A DNA stretch of 64,000 nt. Origin: ZC4RG20 sp036381515. Lineage in GTDB: Bacteria > Pseudomonadota > Gammaproteobacteria > Steroidobacterales > Rariloculaceae. The notes under the pieces were generated by a model. The model had not been told where the DNA came from. It worked only from the letters and a program-made list of their open reading frames with translations, and did not search any database. Below, in pieces: positions 17,162-26,905 of the stretch. Position numbers and translations under genes: made by a program. Numbering within the stretch: the first letter of the stretch is position 1; every line of letters starts with the position of its first letter. The DNA lies in assembly GCA_036381515.1 (NCBI GenBank), contig DASVCR010000103.1, positions 19,229-83,228 of the forward strand, in the 5' to 3' direction.

Positions 17162-17245
17162 CCGGCCACGCTCCCTTGGAAGGTCCGCCTCACGGCAGCA
17201 TACTTGATCGCGCGACGCGTGCCGAAGGTCGGGGGAGCTCGGAGC

Positions 17246-18136
17246 ATGACCAACTGGCAGAGGAGCGTGCTCTTTCTCGCCGGCGGACTCGCCGCCGGGT
17301 TTGCCGTCGCGACGTTCATGCAGCCGGGCGGCGGGGACGATTGGCTCTCCGCCGGCGCGTCCGTCGAAGACCGGGTCGCGGCGCTCGAGCGACGCCTCGC
17401 CGCCGAGGCCGACGCACGGCTCGCGCTTTCCGCCGAGGTCGAAGCGTTGCGCGGCCGGCTCGAGGCGGCCCGCGCGGGGCTGCCGACGGGCGAGGTGACG
17501 GCCGACGTCGCGCGCGGCCGCGGCGCCGTCGAGCGCTTTCGGGACGAAGAAGAACATGCGGAGCCCCCGGCGGCCCCGCCGGCCGAGCGCGATGCCGACG
17601 TTCTTCGAGCCCGCACGAGCGAAGCGCGGCGACGCGCGCCGACCCCGGAGGAGCTCGAGCAGCGCCGCATCCAGCGCTTCGTCGACGCGGGCTTCACGGT
17701 CGCCCGCGCCGAGTGGATCGAGCGGCGCACGGCGGAGCTGCAAATGCAGCAGCTCGAGGCGCAGTACGAGGCCGCGCGCAGCGGCGATCCTTCCCGGATC
17801 CGGGACATGCCTTCGATCGAGGAGACGCTGCGCGCCGAGCTCGGCGACGCGGAGTACGAGAGGTACCTCCAGGCCACGGGCCGGCCGACGCGCGTCAACG
17901 TGCGGAACGTGCTGCCGAGCTCGCCGGCCGACCGGGTGGGCCTGCAGCCGGGCGACGAGATCGTCGCGTACGGCGGCAAGCGCGTGTTCGACATGGACGA
18001 CCTGAACCGGCTCACGCTCGAAGGGCAGCCGGGCGAGACCGTCGTGCTCGAGGTGCTGCGGGACGGTCAGCCGATCCAGCTCTTCGTGCCGCGCGGGCCA
18101 ATCGGCATCTCGGGCGGCGGGCGCAGGTTCCCGTAG
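17246..18136 (+). CDS. Membrane-anchored coiled-coil protein with PDZ domain
   Basis: 296-residue protein starting MTNWQRSVLFLAGG, with a single N-terminal membrane segment (residues 6-25). A coiled coil (about 40-75) is followed by a charged, Glu/Arg-rich region and a C-terminal PDZ domain (about 205-285) with VLPSSPADRVGLQPGDEIVA. No protease domain is present, so it is probably a periplasmic scaffold or adaptor. GGAG precedes the ATG by four bases. It lies just before the MoxR/Bat operon with 121 bases between, and could belong to it functionally; that is inference. Confidence 0.78.
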   Translation: MTNWQRSVLFLAGGLAAGFAVATFMQPGGGDDWLSAGASVEDRVAALERRLAAEADARLALSAEVEALRGRLEAARAGLPTGEVTADVARGRGAVERFRDEEEHAEPPAAPPAERDADVLRARTSEARRRAPTPEELEQRRIQRFVDAGFTVARAEWIERRTAELQMQQLEAQYEAARSGDPSRIRDMPSIEETLRAELGDAEYERYLQATGRPTRVNVRNVLPSSPADRVGLQPGDEIVAYGGKRVFDMDDLNRLTLEGQPGETVVLEVLRDGQPIQLFVPRGPIGISGGGRRFP

Positions 18137-18257
18137 CCGGGATCGGCCGTGCCCCTCGTCGCGAATGTCCGCGCGTGACCGCGGCCGCGTCCGGTCCGGT
18201 ATTCGACGGGGCGGCGCGCGGTAGGGTTAGAATGAGCGGCTTTGAGCCGGACGTTCA

Positions 18258-19232
18258 ATGTCGCTGCAGCAGAAATTCCTTCGTCTCGAGTCTCACCTGA
18301 AGTCGCTCGTCGTCGGACAGGAGCGACTCCTGAACCGCATGCTGATCGCGCTCCTGTGCGACGGGCACCTGCTCGTCGAGGGTGCGCCGGGCCTCGCGAA
18401 GACGCGCGCGATCAAGGTGCTCTCCTACAACGTCGAAGGCGACTTCCATCGCCTGCAGTTCACGCCGGACCTGCTGCCCGCGGACCTGACCGGCACTGAG
18501 ATCTACCGGCCGCAGGACGGCTCGTTCGTGTTCCGGGAAGGTCCGCTGTTCCATAACCTCGTGCTCGCGGACGAGGTGAACCGTGCGCCGGCGAAGGTGC
18601 AGTCCGCGCTGCTCGAGGCGATGGCCGAGCGCCAGATCACGGTCGGCTCCGTCACGTATCCGCTGCCCCGCCTCTTCATGGTCATGGCGACGCAGAATCC
18701 GATCGAGCAGGAGGGGACGTATCCGCTGCCCGAGGCGCAGCTCGACCGGTTCCTGCTGCACGTGCTCGTCGGCTACCCGGACGCCGAGGGCGAGCGGGCG
18801 ATCCTCGCGCTGAACCGCGCCGAGGCGAGGCGGCCGAGCGGCGACCGGGAGCTCTTCGCGTCGCCGGACCCGCTGACGCAGGACGAGGTGCTCGCCGCGC
18901 GCCAGGCCGTGCTCGACCAGCACCTCGCCGAGCCGCTCGAGGAGTACATCGTGCAGATCGTGCTCGCGACCCGCGATCCGGGTCGCTACGGCGACGACCT
19001 CGCGGGCGTGCTGCAGTACGGCGCGAGCCCGCGCGCGACGATCGCGCTCGACCGCTGCTCGCGGGCGCGTGCCTGGCTCGCCGGCCGCGACTACGTGACG
19101 CCCGAGGACATCCAGGACGTCGCGCCGGACATCCTGAGACACCGCGTGCTCTTGAGCTTCGAGGCGGAGGCGGCCGGGCGCACGCCGGACGACGTGATCG
19201 ACGCGCTGCTCGGGAGGATCGGCGTGCCGTGA
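18258..19232 (+). CDS. MoxR-family AAA+ ATPase
   Basis: 324-residue AAA+ ATPase of the MoxR class, first gene of the Bat operon. The Walker A segment reads EGAPGLAKT, Walker B LADEVNRAP, and sensor-1 MATQNPIEQEGTYPLPEAQ. MoxR ATPases act as chaperones with von Willebrand factor A partners, here BatA and BatB encoded downstream. The stop overlaps the GTG start of the DUF58 gene by four bases, which implies coupled translation. Start ATG 18258. Confidence 0.93.
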   Translation: MSLQQKFLRLESHLKSLVVGQERLLNRMLIALLCDGHLLVEGAPGLAKTRAIKVLSYNVEGDFHRLQFTPDLLPADLTGTEIYRPQDGSFVFREGPLFHNLVLADEVNRAPAKVQSALLEAMAERQITVGSVTYPLPRLFMVMATQNPIEQEGTYPLPEAQLDRFLLHVLVGYPDAEGERAILALNRAEARRPSGDRELFASPDPLTQDEVLAARQAVLDQHLAEPLEEYIVQIVLATRDPGRYGDDLAGVLQYGASPRATIALDRCSRARAWLAGRDYVTPEDIQDVAPDILRHRVLLSFEAEAAGRTPDDVIDALLGRIGVP

Positions 19233-20197
19233 CCGCCGTCGCCGCGATCCGCCGGGCCGGGCGGGGCCACGTCCGGCCGCCCGGCACCGATGCGCCGGAC
19301 CGGGTCACGCTCGAACGGCTCATCGCGCTTCGGACGGCCGGCGAATCGCTGCAGCTGACGGCGCCACGCGTGCAGGCGGTCGGCGCGGGCGGGCATCTGT
19401 CGCCGTTCAAGGGCCGCGGCGTGGAGTTCGACGAGTCGCGGCCGTATCAGCCGGGCGACGACCTCCGGATGATGGACTGGCGCGTGATGGCGCGCACCGG
19501 CAAGCCGCACACGAAGGTGTTCCGCGAGGAGCGGAACCGTCCGGTCTTCGTCTGGCTCGACCTGCGCGTGTCGATGCTGTTCGGCACGCAGGGCGCGTTC
19601 AAGGCGGTGCGGGCCGCCGAGGCCGCCGCGCTCGTCGCGTGGGCCGCGGTCGCGAACGGCGACCGGCTCGGCGGGCTCGTGTTCTCCGAGACCGGGCACG
19701 AGGAGCGCCGTCCGCGTCTCGGCCGCCGCTCCGCGCTGACGCTGCTCAAGCTCGTCGCCGAGGATCGCTTCTGGACCCCGTCGCCGGACGCGGCACCGGG
19801 CGGCGGCGCCGATCATGCGCTCAAGCGCCTGACGCGGGTCGCGCGGCCCGGGAGCCTGCTGTTCCTCGTCAGCGATTTCCGCGGCCTCGGCCCGGACGCC
19901 GAGCGCCACCTGCGCGAGCTCTCGCGGCACGGCGACGTTTTCCTGCTGCACGTGTTCGACCCGCTCGAGGCTGAACTTCCGCCTCCCGGTCGCTATCGAA
20001 TCGTCGTCGGCGGCCGCTCGGTCACGATCGACACGTCGGACCAGGCGCTGCGGTCCCGGTATCGTGCGGAGTTCGAGGCGCACCGCGCGCGGCTCGCGGC
20101 CCTCGCGCGCCTGCCGGCCGTCAGCGTGCTCGACTGCGCGACGAACGACGATCCGCGGTCGGTGCTCGCGCGGCGTTTCGGCGGCCGGGCGACATGA
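19229..20197 (+). CDS. DUF58 domain protein of the Bat operon
   Basis: 322-residue cytoplasmic protein with the DUF58 signature GRGVEFDESRPYQPGDD followed by MDWRVMARTGKPHTKVF, and a degenerate VWA-like fold after it. In Bat operons it always accompanies MoxR and is thought to work with it on the VWA proteins. GTG start 19229 overlaps the moxR stop. The gene ends 22 bases before the DUF4381 gene. Confidence 0.9.
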   Translation: MTAVAAIRRAGRGHVRPPGTDAPDRVTLERLIALRTAGESLQLTAPRVQAVGAGGHLSPFKGRGVEFDESRPYQPGDDLRMMDWRVMARTGKPHTKVFREERNRPVFVWLDLRVSMLFGTQGAFKAVRAAEAAALVAWAAVANGDRLGGLVFSETGHEERRPRLGRRSALTLLKLVAEDRFWTPSPDAAPGGGADHALKRLTRVARPGSLLFLVSDFRGLGPDAERHLRELSRHGDVFLLHVFDPLEAELPPPGRYRIVVGGRSVTIDTSDQALRSRYRAEFEAHRARLAALARLPAVSVLDCATNDDPRSVLARRFGGRAT

Positions 20198-20219
20198 GAA
20201 GATGCAGGACGGGGACGCG

Positions 20220-20714
20220 ATGAATCCGAGCATCGACGTGAGCGATTTACCTCTGCGGGACATTCACCTCCCGGACCCCGTGTCGTGGTGGCCGCCGGCG
20301 CCGGGCTGGTGGCTGATCGCGGGGGCCGTCGTGGCCGCGGCCGCGCTCGCGCTGTGGCGGCGTTACCGGACGCGGCGCACGCGTGCCGCACTCGCGGCGA
20401 TCCGGCGCATCGGCGCGGCGCTCGAGGCCGGGGCCGCGCCCGCCGAGTGCCTGCAGCAGTTGTCGGTCGTGCTGCGCCGGTTCGTGATGTCGACCGCGGT
20501 CGGCGAGGACGCGCGTCAGGTGCCGGGCCTCGTCGGCCGGCGATGGCTCGACTACCTCGACGCCCGCGGCGGCGGCGGTCGTTTCCGCGACGGCCCCGGC
20601 CGCCTGCTGCTCGACGGCCCGTACGTGCCGGAGCATGTGGTGCGGCGCGAGGACGCGGCCGAGCTCGGGCGGCTCCTCGCGGACTGGATCAGGGCGCAGC
20701 GGCGCGGGGCCTGA
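20220..20714 (+). CDS. DUF4381 membrane protein of the Bat operon
   Basis: 164-residue protein with one membrane segment (about residues 28-45) preceded by PLRDIHLPDPVSWWPPAPGWW, the characteristic DUF4381 N-terminus. The cytoplasmic rest is Arg-rich with LQQLSVVLRRFVMST. ATG 20202 would add six residues. It is fourth in a tight operon, five bases before batA. Its role is unknown beyond association with Bat proteins. Confidence 0.85.
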   Translation: MNPSIDVSDLPLRDIHLPDPVSWWPPAPGWWLIAGAVVAAAALALWRRYRTRRTRAALAAIRRIGAALEAGAAPAECLQQLSVVLRRFVMSTAVGEDARQVPGLVGRRWLDYLDARGGGGRFRDGPGRLLLDGPYVPEHVVRREDAAELGRLLADWIRAQRRGA

Positions 20715-20719
20715 TCACG

Positions 20720-21742
20720 ATGTGGACGCTCGCGTGGTGGTGGATGCTTGCCCTGCTGCCCGTGCCGTGGCTCGTGCGGCGCGCGCTGCCGCCCGCGTCC
20801 GTCGAGCGCGACGCCGCGCTCGTCGCGCCGGCCGGGAGCCCGTTCGCGTCGCTCGCCGCGCCGACGGCGGCGCGCACGATCTCGAATCGCCGGCTGCTCG
20901 GGCTCTGGGCCGTCTGGGTCCTCACGGTCCTCGCCGCCGCGCGGCCGCAGCTCGTCGGCGAGCCGCTCGCCGTGCCGATGACCGGACGTGACCTGCTCCT
21001 CGCGGTGGATCTCTCCGGCAGCATGGAGGAGCAGGATTTCCAGCTCGACGGGCAATGGGTCAACCGGCTGACGGCGACGAAGGCCGTGGCCGACGACTTC
21101 ATCGAGCGCCGCGTCGGCGATCGGATCGGGCTGATCCTGTTCGGCCGCGAAGCATATCTGCAGACGCCGCTGACGTTCGACCGCGAGACCGTCCGCACGC
21201 TCCTCGACGAGGCCGTGATCGGGCTCGCCGGCAAGGAGACCGCGATCGGCGACGCGATCGGGCTCGCGATCCGCACGCTCGAGGACGCGGGCGTCGAGGA
21301 GGGGCGGCGCGTGCTGATCCTGTTGACCGACGGCGCGAACACGGCGGGCGCCGTGGACCCGATGAAGGCCGCGGAGCTCGCGGCGCAGCGCAACGTCGTG
21401 ATCTATACGGTCGGCATCGGCGCGGACGCGCTGCTGGTGCGGTCGCTGTTCGGGCTCCGGCAAATCAACCCGTCGGCCGACCTCGACGAGAAGACGTTGA
21501 CCGCGATCGCAGAGCTGACGGGCGGCCGCTATTTCCGCGCGCGCGACACGCAGGAGTTCGCCGAGATCTATCGGATCCTCGACGAGCTCGAGCCCGCGGA
21601 ATCCGAGGCCGAGGGCTATCGGCCGGTGCAGGAGCTGTTCCACTGGCCGCTCGGCGCAGCGGTCGTGCTCGCGCTCGCGATGGCGTTCGGCGCGCTCGTG
21701 CCGGAGCCGCGTCGCCTCGTGCCGGGACGGGCCGATGCTTGA
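20720..21742 (+). CDS. BatA-type VWA domain membrane protein
   Basis: 340-residue membrane protein with N-terminal (about 1-20) and middle (about 60-75) membrane segments, a VWA domain and a C-terminal membrane segment. The metal-ion site begins AVDLSGSMEEQDF, with LLTDGANT as the later Asp motif, so the MIDAS looks intact. Bat (Bacteroides aerotolerance) proteins are tied to oxidative and envelope stress. The last eight bases overlap batB. Confidence 0.9.
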   Translation: MWTLAWWWMLALLPVPWLVRRALPPASVERDAALVAPAGSPFASLAAPTAARTISNRRLLGLWAVWVLTVLAAARPQLVGEPLAVPMTGRDLLLAVDLSGSMEEQDFQLDGQWVNRLTATKAVADDFIERRVGDRIGLILFGREAYLQTPLTFDRETVRTLLDEAVIGLAGKETAIGDAIGLAIRTLEDAGVEEGRRVLILLTDGANTAGAVDPMKAAELAAQRNVVIYTVGIGADALLVRSLFGLRQINPSADLDEKTLTAIAELTGGRYFRARDTQEFAEIYRILDELEPAESEAEGYRPVQELFHWPLGAAVVLALAMAFGALVPEPRRLVPGRADA

Positions 21743-23639
21743 CGACTTCCACTTCCTGCGGCCCGCGTGGCTCCTCGCGCTGCCGGTCGGCGTCGCGCTG
21801 ATCGTCTACGCGTTCCGCGCGCACGCGAGCGGCGGGGCGTGGCGGCGCGTCGTCGACCGCGCGCTGCAGCCGTTCGTGCTGACGAGCGCGGACCGGTATA
21901 CGGGCCGGCGCTGGCCGCTCGTCGCGGCCGTCGCCGCCTGGACGGTCGCGACCGTCGCGCTCGCGGGGCCCGCGTGGCAGCGCTTGCCGGTCCCGGCGTT
22001 TCGCACGAACGAGGCGCTCGTCGTCGCGCTCGACCTGTCGCGTTCGATGGATGCCGCGGATCTCGCGCCGAGCCGGCTCACGCGCGCGAAGCTGAAGCTT
22101 CTGTCGCTGCTCGATCGGCGCGACGGCGGCCAGACCGGGCTCGTCGTGTTCTCGACGCACGCGTTCACGGTCACGCCGCTGACGACCGACACGCGCACGA
22201 TCGCGTCGCTCGTCGCCGCGCTGACGACGGACATCATGCCGACCCAAGGCTCGAGCATCGCCGCCGGGATCGAGAAAGCCGCATCGCTGCTCCGCCAGGC
22301 GAACGTGACCGACGGCCGCATCCTGCTGATGACCGACGCCGAGCCGACGCCGGCCGACGTCGACGCCGTGCGCAGCGTCGCGGGCGACGGCATCGCCGTG
22401 AGCGTGCTCGCGGTCGGCACCGAGGACGGCGCGCCGATCCCTCAGCCGACCGGCGGGTTCGTGACCGACGGCAGCGGCAACGTCGTCGTCCCGAAGCTGG
22501 ACGCACGGAGGCTCGCGGCGCTCGCCGCCGCCGGCGGCGGGCGCTTCTCGACGTTGACGGCCGACGACGGCGATCTCGAGCGGCTCGAGCCGCCGCAGGA
22601 GGCGGGCGAGATCGTCGAGAGCGGCGAGGACACGCGGGTCGCCGACGTGTGGCAGGACGCGGGCCTCTACTTCGCGGTGCTGCTGCTGCCGCTCGTCGCG
22701 CTCGGCTTCAGGCGCGGCTGGATCGCGGTCTTCGCGCTGTGTCTGCTCGTGCCGCACCCGCAGGTCCGCGCGCAGGAGCCGGCCGAAGGCAGCGGCGCGG
22801 AGTCCGTCGGCGACGGTCTCGTCGACTGGTGGGCCTCGCTGTGGCGCCGCGCGGACCAGCGCGGCATGGACGCGATGGCCGCCGAGCGTCCCGAGCGGGC
22901 CGCGCGCCTCTTCGACGATCCGGAATGGCGCGCGGCCGCGCAGTACCGCGCCGGCGACTATTCGGCGAGCGCGCGCTCCCTCGCCGGCATCGATACCGCC
23001 GACGCGCACTACAACCGCGGCAACGCGCTCGCCCGCGCGGGCGAGATCGAGAGCGCGATCGCCGAGTACGACCGCGCGCTCGAGCTCGATCCCGAGCACG
23101 AGGACGCGCGCTACAACCGCGACCTTCTGAAGGAACGGCTCGCGCAGAATCCGCCGCCGCAACAGCAGCAGTCGGCGGCCGGGCAGGAGCAGCAGGACGA
23201 GCAGCAGGGTCAGGGCGAGTCCGGCGATGCGCCGCAGCAGGCCCAGAACGGGGACACGGGCGGCGACGAGACCCAGCAGGCGCGCGAAGGATCCGAATCG
23301 CAGCCGTCGCAGGGCGAGCCCGGCGACGACGGCGAGCAGAGCGACGGCGCCGAGCCGCAGGTCGCGAGCGCGGAGCCGGGCGAGCCGTCGGACGAAGGCC
23401 AGGCCGACGCGGACGCCGAGCCCGACGACGCGGACGCCGAGCAGGCGGATGCGGAGGGCGAGCCGGCCGCGAGCGACGATCTCGAGCGGTGGGCATCGGA
23501 CCAGGCGGCCGAGCAGTGGCTGCGCCGGATCCGCCAGGATCCGGGCGGGTTGCTGAGGCGGAAGTTCCTGTATCAGTACCAGCGGCTCGGCATCGACCAG
23601 GACGGCCGCTATACGCGCGACGAGGCACAGCCATGGTGA
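21735..23639 (+). CDS. BatB-BatC fusion: VWA domain plus TPR and low-complexity tail
   Basis: 634-residue protein. Residues 1-330 are BatB-like: membrane segments near 10-25 and 65-80, VWA metal site ALDLSRSMDAAD, LMTDAEPT, and a membrane segment near 310. Residues about 420-470 hold TPR units (AHYNRGNALARAGEIESAIA), and residues about 475-590 are a Gln/Glu/Asp-rich linker with repeated ADADAEPDDADAE-like units, as in BatC. The two functions are separate genes in many bacteria, so this is a fusion. The start overlaps batA and the end overlaps batD. Confidence 0.9.
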   Translation: MLDDFHFLRPAWLLALPVGVALIVYAFRAHASGGAWRRVVDRALQPFVLTSADRYTGRRWPLVAAVAAWTVATVALAGPAWQRLPVPAFRTNEALVVALDLSRSMDAADLAPSRLTRAKLKLLSLLDRRDGGQTGLVVFSTHAFTVTPLTTDTRTIASLVAALTTDIMPTQGSSIAAGIEKAASLLRQANVTDGRILLMTDAEPTPADVDAVRSVAGDGIAVSVLAVGTEDGAPIPQPTGGFVTDGSGNVVVPKLDARRLAALAAAGGGRFSTLTADDGDLERLEPPQEAGEIVESGEDTRVADVWQDAGLYFAVLLLPLVALGFRRGWIAVFALCLLVPHPQVRAQEPAEGSGAESVGDGLVDWWASLWRRADQRGMDAMAAERPERAARLFDDPEWRAAAQYRAGDYSASARSLAGIDTADAHYNRGNALARAGEIESAIAEYDRALELDPEHEDARYNRDLLKERLAQNPPPQQQQSAAGQEQQDEQQGQGESGDAPQQAQNGDTGGDETQQAREGSESQPSQGEPGDDGEQSDGAEPQVASAEPGEPSDEGQADADAEPDDADAEQADAEGEPAASDDLERWASDQAAEQWLRRIRQDPGGLLRRKFLYQYQRLGIDQDGRYTRDEAQPW

Positions 23640-25315
23640 GCGGGGCGATGCGGCGAGCGGCACTCGTTCTGCTGCTGTGGCTCGCGGCCGCGGCGGGCGG
23701 CGTCGCGCAGGACGTCGAGGTCGTCGCGAGCGTCGACCGCACCGAGCCGCGCGAGAACGAATCCTTCACTTATGTGCTGCGTGCGGAAGGACGCGTGCGC
23801 GGGCAGCCCGACATCAGTCCGCTGCTCGAGCTGTTCGAGGTGCTCTCGTCGTCGGAGTCGACGCGCATCCAGATCGTGGGCGGGCGCGCGGAGCAGGTCG
23901 TCGAGTGGATCTATCAGCTGATGCCGAAGCAGGCCGGCAAGGCGCTGATCCCGCCGATCGAGGTCGGCGGCACGTTCTCCAACCCGGTCGAGATCGAGGT
24001 GCTGCCGGCGGTGGCGGACGCCGACGTGCCGGGCGACATCTTCCTCGAGGTCGAGGTGTCGCCGGAGCGGGTCTACGTCCAGTCGCAGCTCGTCTACACG
24101 CTGCGGCTCTTCGTCGGCACGATGACCGGCCGCGCGACGATCACGCCGCCGCGGATCACGGGCGGCGAGGCGATCGTCGAGCGTCTCGGCGACGACCGCG
24201 AGTATCGGGCGACGCGCGGCAACCGTGACTTCTCGGTGCGCGAGCGGCGCTTCGCGATCTTTCCGCAGCAGGCGGGCAAGCTGACGATCGGTCCCGCGAC
24301 GTTCGAGGCGATGGTCCTTCCCCCGCGGGGGTTCTCGCGGCTCGAGCGTCACGAGTCGGAGCCCGTCGAGATCGACGTGCTGCCGGCCGTGCCGCCGCCC
24401 GCGTCGCATCCGAGGGCCGCGTGGCTGCCGGCCCACCGGCTCGAGCTCGACGAGCGCTGGAGCACCGATCCGCCCGAGCTCGTCGTCGGCGTGCCGACGA
24501 CCCGCACGCTGACGATCGAAGCCGAAGGGCTGCTCGAGACGCAGCTCCCGGAGCTCGAGCTGCCGCAGGCTTCGGGCGTCCGGATGTACGCGGATCGCCC
24601 GGAGCTCGACCGGACGGTGACCGGGTCCGGCCTCGTCGCCCGCCGGGTCGAGCGTTACGCCGTGCTGCCGCAGGCGCCGGGCGACGCGGAGCTGCCCGGC
24701 GTCGAGCTGCCGTGGTTCGATGTCGATACGGGGCGATGGGAGATCGCATCCGTTCCGTCGCGCGTGCTCGACGTGAAGCCGGGATCGGCGCCCGATCCTT
24801 TGCCCGATCCGCAGCCCGCGCCGTCCGCCGACCAGCCGGCCGCAGCGCCGGCGTCGCCGCCGCCTCCGGCCGCGAACCCGTGGCCGCTCGTCAGCGCGGC
24901 GCTCGGCGTGGGCTGGGCGGTGACGCTGCTCCTCTGGTGGCGGTCGAGCCGGCCGCTGCGGCCTCGAGCCGCGCAGGACGCGGCGCCGCCGAAGCGGCCC
25001 ACGGCGCGCGGCGCGCTGAAGCGGCTCAAGGCCGCGTGCGACCGCAACGACCCCGAGGCCGCGCGGACCGCGTTGCTCGACTGGGCCGCGGAGCGCTTCC
25101 CGGACGACGTGCCGCGCTCGCTCGGCGCGCTCGCGGCGCGTCTGCCGGAGGACGCGGCCGCGGCGGTCATCGAGCTCGAGGGTGCGCTCTATGCGCCGCG
25201 CGGACGCGACTGGAACGGCCGCGCGCTCGCGGCAGCGCTCGATGCCCGGAGCACGCCAGGTCACGGACGGCCGGCACGGCGCCAGGACGACCCGCTGCTG
25301 CCGCTTTATCGGTGA
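23633..25315 (+). CDS. BatD-like protein (oxygen tolerance)
   Basis: 560-residue exported protein. A signal peptide (about residues 6-28, ending GGVAQD) leads to several Ig-like beta domains, with SVDRTEPRENESFTYVL and IYQLMPKQAGKALIPPI typical of BatD, then a Pro/Ala-rich linker and one membrane segment near residue 425. The cytoplasmic C-terminus resembles a small helical domain. ATG 23633 overlaps the batB stop; ATG 23648 is an alternative start. Last gene of the operon. Confidence 0.9.
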   Translation: MVSGAMRRAALVLLLWLAAAAGGVAQDVEVVASVDRTEPRENESFTYVLRAEGRVRGQPDISPLLELFEVLSSSESTRIQIVGGRAEQVVEWIYQLMPKQAGKALIPPIEVGGTFSNPVEIEVLPAVADADVPGDIFLEVEVSPERVYVQSQLVYTLRLFVGTMTGRATITPPRITGGEAIVERLGDDREYRATRGNRDFSVRERRFAIFPQQAGKLTIGPATFEAMVLPPRGFSRLERHESEPVEIDVLPAVPPPASHPRAAWLPAHRLELDERWSTDPPELVVGVPTTRTLTIEAEGLLETQLPELELPQASGVRMYADRPELDRTVTGSGLVARRVERYAVLPQAPGDAELPGVELPWFDVDTGRWEIASVPSRVLDVKPGSAPDPLPDPQPAPSADQPAAAPASPPPPAANPWPLVSAALGVGWAVTLLLWWRSSRPLRPRAAQDAAPPKRPTARGALKRLKAACDRNDPEAARTALLDWAAERFPDDVPRSLGALAARLPEDAAAAVIELEGALYAPRGRDWNGRALAAALDARSTPGHGRPARRQDDPLLPLYR

Positions 25316-25438
25316 CGATCACGAACCGTGACGCGGTTCGCGGCCTTCTCGCGGATTGGCGGAGTGTGACCTGATTGGCCGCGTGCGCCGGCCGATTGGG
25401 GCATTCTGCCGGCCTCTCGAGCTCGTTCGATCACACCG

Positions 25439-26656
25439 ATGGAGCGGCCCGCTCTCGATCGCGCCAGTGTCAGATCTCCGTATGCCGATCAGCTGAACCA
25501 GGGCTTTCCCGGTCTGCGGTTCAATGAGCTGCTCGAGAAGGAGTTTCGCGACTTTTATCTCGCGCAGAACCTGTCGCGCGGGCGCCTCGTGCTGCTGATC
25601 GCGCTCGTGCCGGTCTGCACCGTCGCGCTGATCCAGCTTCTGATCGACGCGCCGACGTACGGGCTCACGTCATGGCGGCTCGGCCTGCTGTTCCCGCTGA
25701 TGCTCGCGACGGCCGGGGCGATGTACCTGCCGATCGCGAAGCGCTATCAGACCGAGATCGCCGGGATCAGCGTGCTCGGCGGGGGCCTTTTGGTCACGTA
25801 CTTCTCGCACGTCGAGCTCGTGCAAGGCGGCCCGAACCTGCTCGGCGCGCAGATGCTCGCGATCCTGTTCGCGTGCCTGTTCCTCGGGCTCCTGTTCGAC
25901 GTCGCTATGGCCATCGGCAGCCTGCTTCTGTCGTGGCATCTCGTCGCCGCGGTGATCGTCGGCGTGCCGACCGAGGAGATGTGGTACTCGGCCGCGCTGC
26001 TCGGCACCGCGGCCGGCGCGGCGCTGATCACGACGTACAAGCTCGAGCACATCACGCGAACGAGCTTCCTCGAGACGCGTCTCTTGCACACGCTCGCGGA
26101 GCGCGACGGCATGACGGGGCTCTACAACCGGCGCATCTTCGACGATTACGCGAAGCGCATCTGGCGGCAGTCGCGGCGCGAGGGGCAGGCGCTGACGATC
26201 GTCATGGTCGATATCGACGACTTCAAGGTCTACAACGATCTCTACGGGCATCAGGCCGGCGACGACACGTTGAAGAAGGTCGCGGAGACGATCGCGCGCT
26301 GCGCGAAGCGCCCGTTCGACTTCACGGCACGCTACGGCGGCGAGGAGTTCGTGCTGCTGCTGTACGGCCCCCCGAGCGACTACTCGCGCTCGCTGCCGGA
26401 GCAGATTCGTCTCGACGTGCTCGCGCTCGCGATCCCGCACGAGGGATCGCGCGTCGCGGACGTCGTCACGGTCAGCGTCGGCGTCGCGGTCGTCGAGCCG
26501 AACTCGACGCGCAGTCTCGCGGGCGCCATCCAGATCGCCGACGAGGCGCTCTATCAGGCGAAGCAGGAAGGGCGCAATCGCGTCGTCTTCAAGCTCGCCG
26601 GGGACGTCGAAGCCGAGACCGGCAATTTCCTGATGCGCTGGAGCGCCGGCTCCTGA
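25439..26656 (+). CDS. Membrane-bound diguanylate cyclase (GGDEF)
   Basis: 405-residue protein that makes cyclic di-GMP from two GTP. About six membrane segments fill residues 45-200 and a GGDEF domain follows. The active-site motif is YGGEEFVLL, and GMTGLYNRR and VMVDIDDFKVYND are the usual flanking motifs. RPFD, five residues before GGEEF, matches the RxxD allosteric inhibition site, so feedback control by c-di-GMP is likely. There is no known sensor domain apart from the membrane part. It is a single gene, followed by a repeat island. Confidence 0.92.
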   Translation: MERPALDRASVRSPYADQLNQGFPGLRFNELLEKEFRDFYLAQNLSRGRLVLLIALVPVCTVALIQLLIDAPTYGLTSWRLGLLFPLMLATAGAMYLPIAKRYQTEIAGISVLGGGLLVTYFSHVELVQGGPNLLGAQMLAILFACLFLGLLFDVAMAIGSLLLSWHLVAAVIVGVPTEEMWYSAALLGTAAGAALITTYKLEHITRTSFLETRLLHTLAERDGMTGLYNRRIFDDYAKRIWRQSRREGQALTIVMVDIDDFKVYNDLYGHQAGDDTLKKVAETIARCAKRPFDFTARYGGEEFVLLLYGPPSDYSRSLPEQIRLDVLALAIPHEGSRVADVVTVSVGVAVVEPNSTRSLAGAIQIADEALYQAKQEGRNRVVFKLAGDVEAETGNFLMRWSAGS

Positions 26657-26707
26657 TCCTTCTGCCAACGCGTCGCGCGGCGTCCTGATTCTCCCGCCGA
26701 CGCGCGT

Positions 26708-26888
26708 CGTCGTTCGTGAACGTTTGAGCGTCGGCGGTGGGCCGTGGGCGCGTCGTATTGCCCTTTGCCGGACCGCCGTGAATACATCCCTGTAGGCTTC
26801 GCGCGCGCCATCCCTGGCGCGCACGATCCGGCAAAGGGCAATACGACGCACCCACGGCCAGGACACGGCGTGCCGTTCACGAACGACG
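26708..26888 (+). repeat. Hairpin element 1 (33-nt stem, conserved loop)
   Basis: Stem arms 26740-26772 and 26827-26859 pair at 32 of 33 positions. The 54-nt loop contains GTGAATACATCCCTGTAGGC and the small hairpin GCGCGCCATCCCTGGCGCGC. An outer 15-bp inverted repeat (CGTCGTTCGTGAACG, 26708-26722 with 26874-26888) encloses the stem. Confidence 0.85.
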
Positions 26889-26905
26889 AGTCGGGCGCAC
26901 CGCTC

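Noticed and set aside
14942..17240. Long open frame antisense to the penicillin-acylase gene, running into the PDZ gene
   Set aside because: In GC-rich DNA the opposite strand of a real gene stays open. The translation is Arg/His/Asp-rich with no family motif; only the part from 17246 on is a gene.
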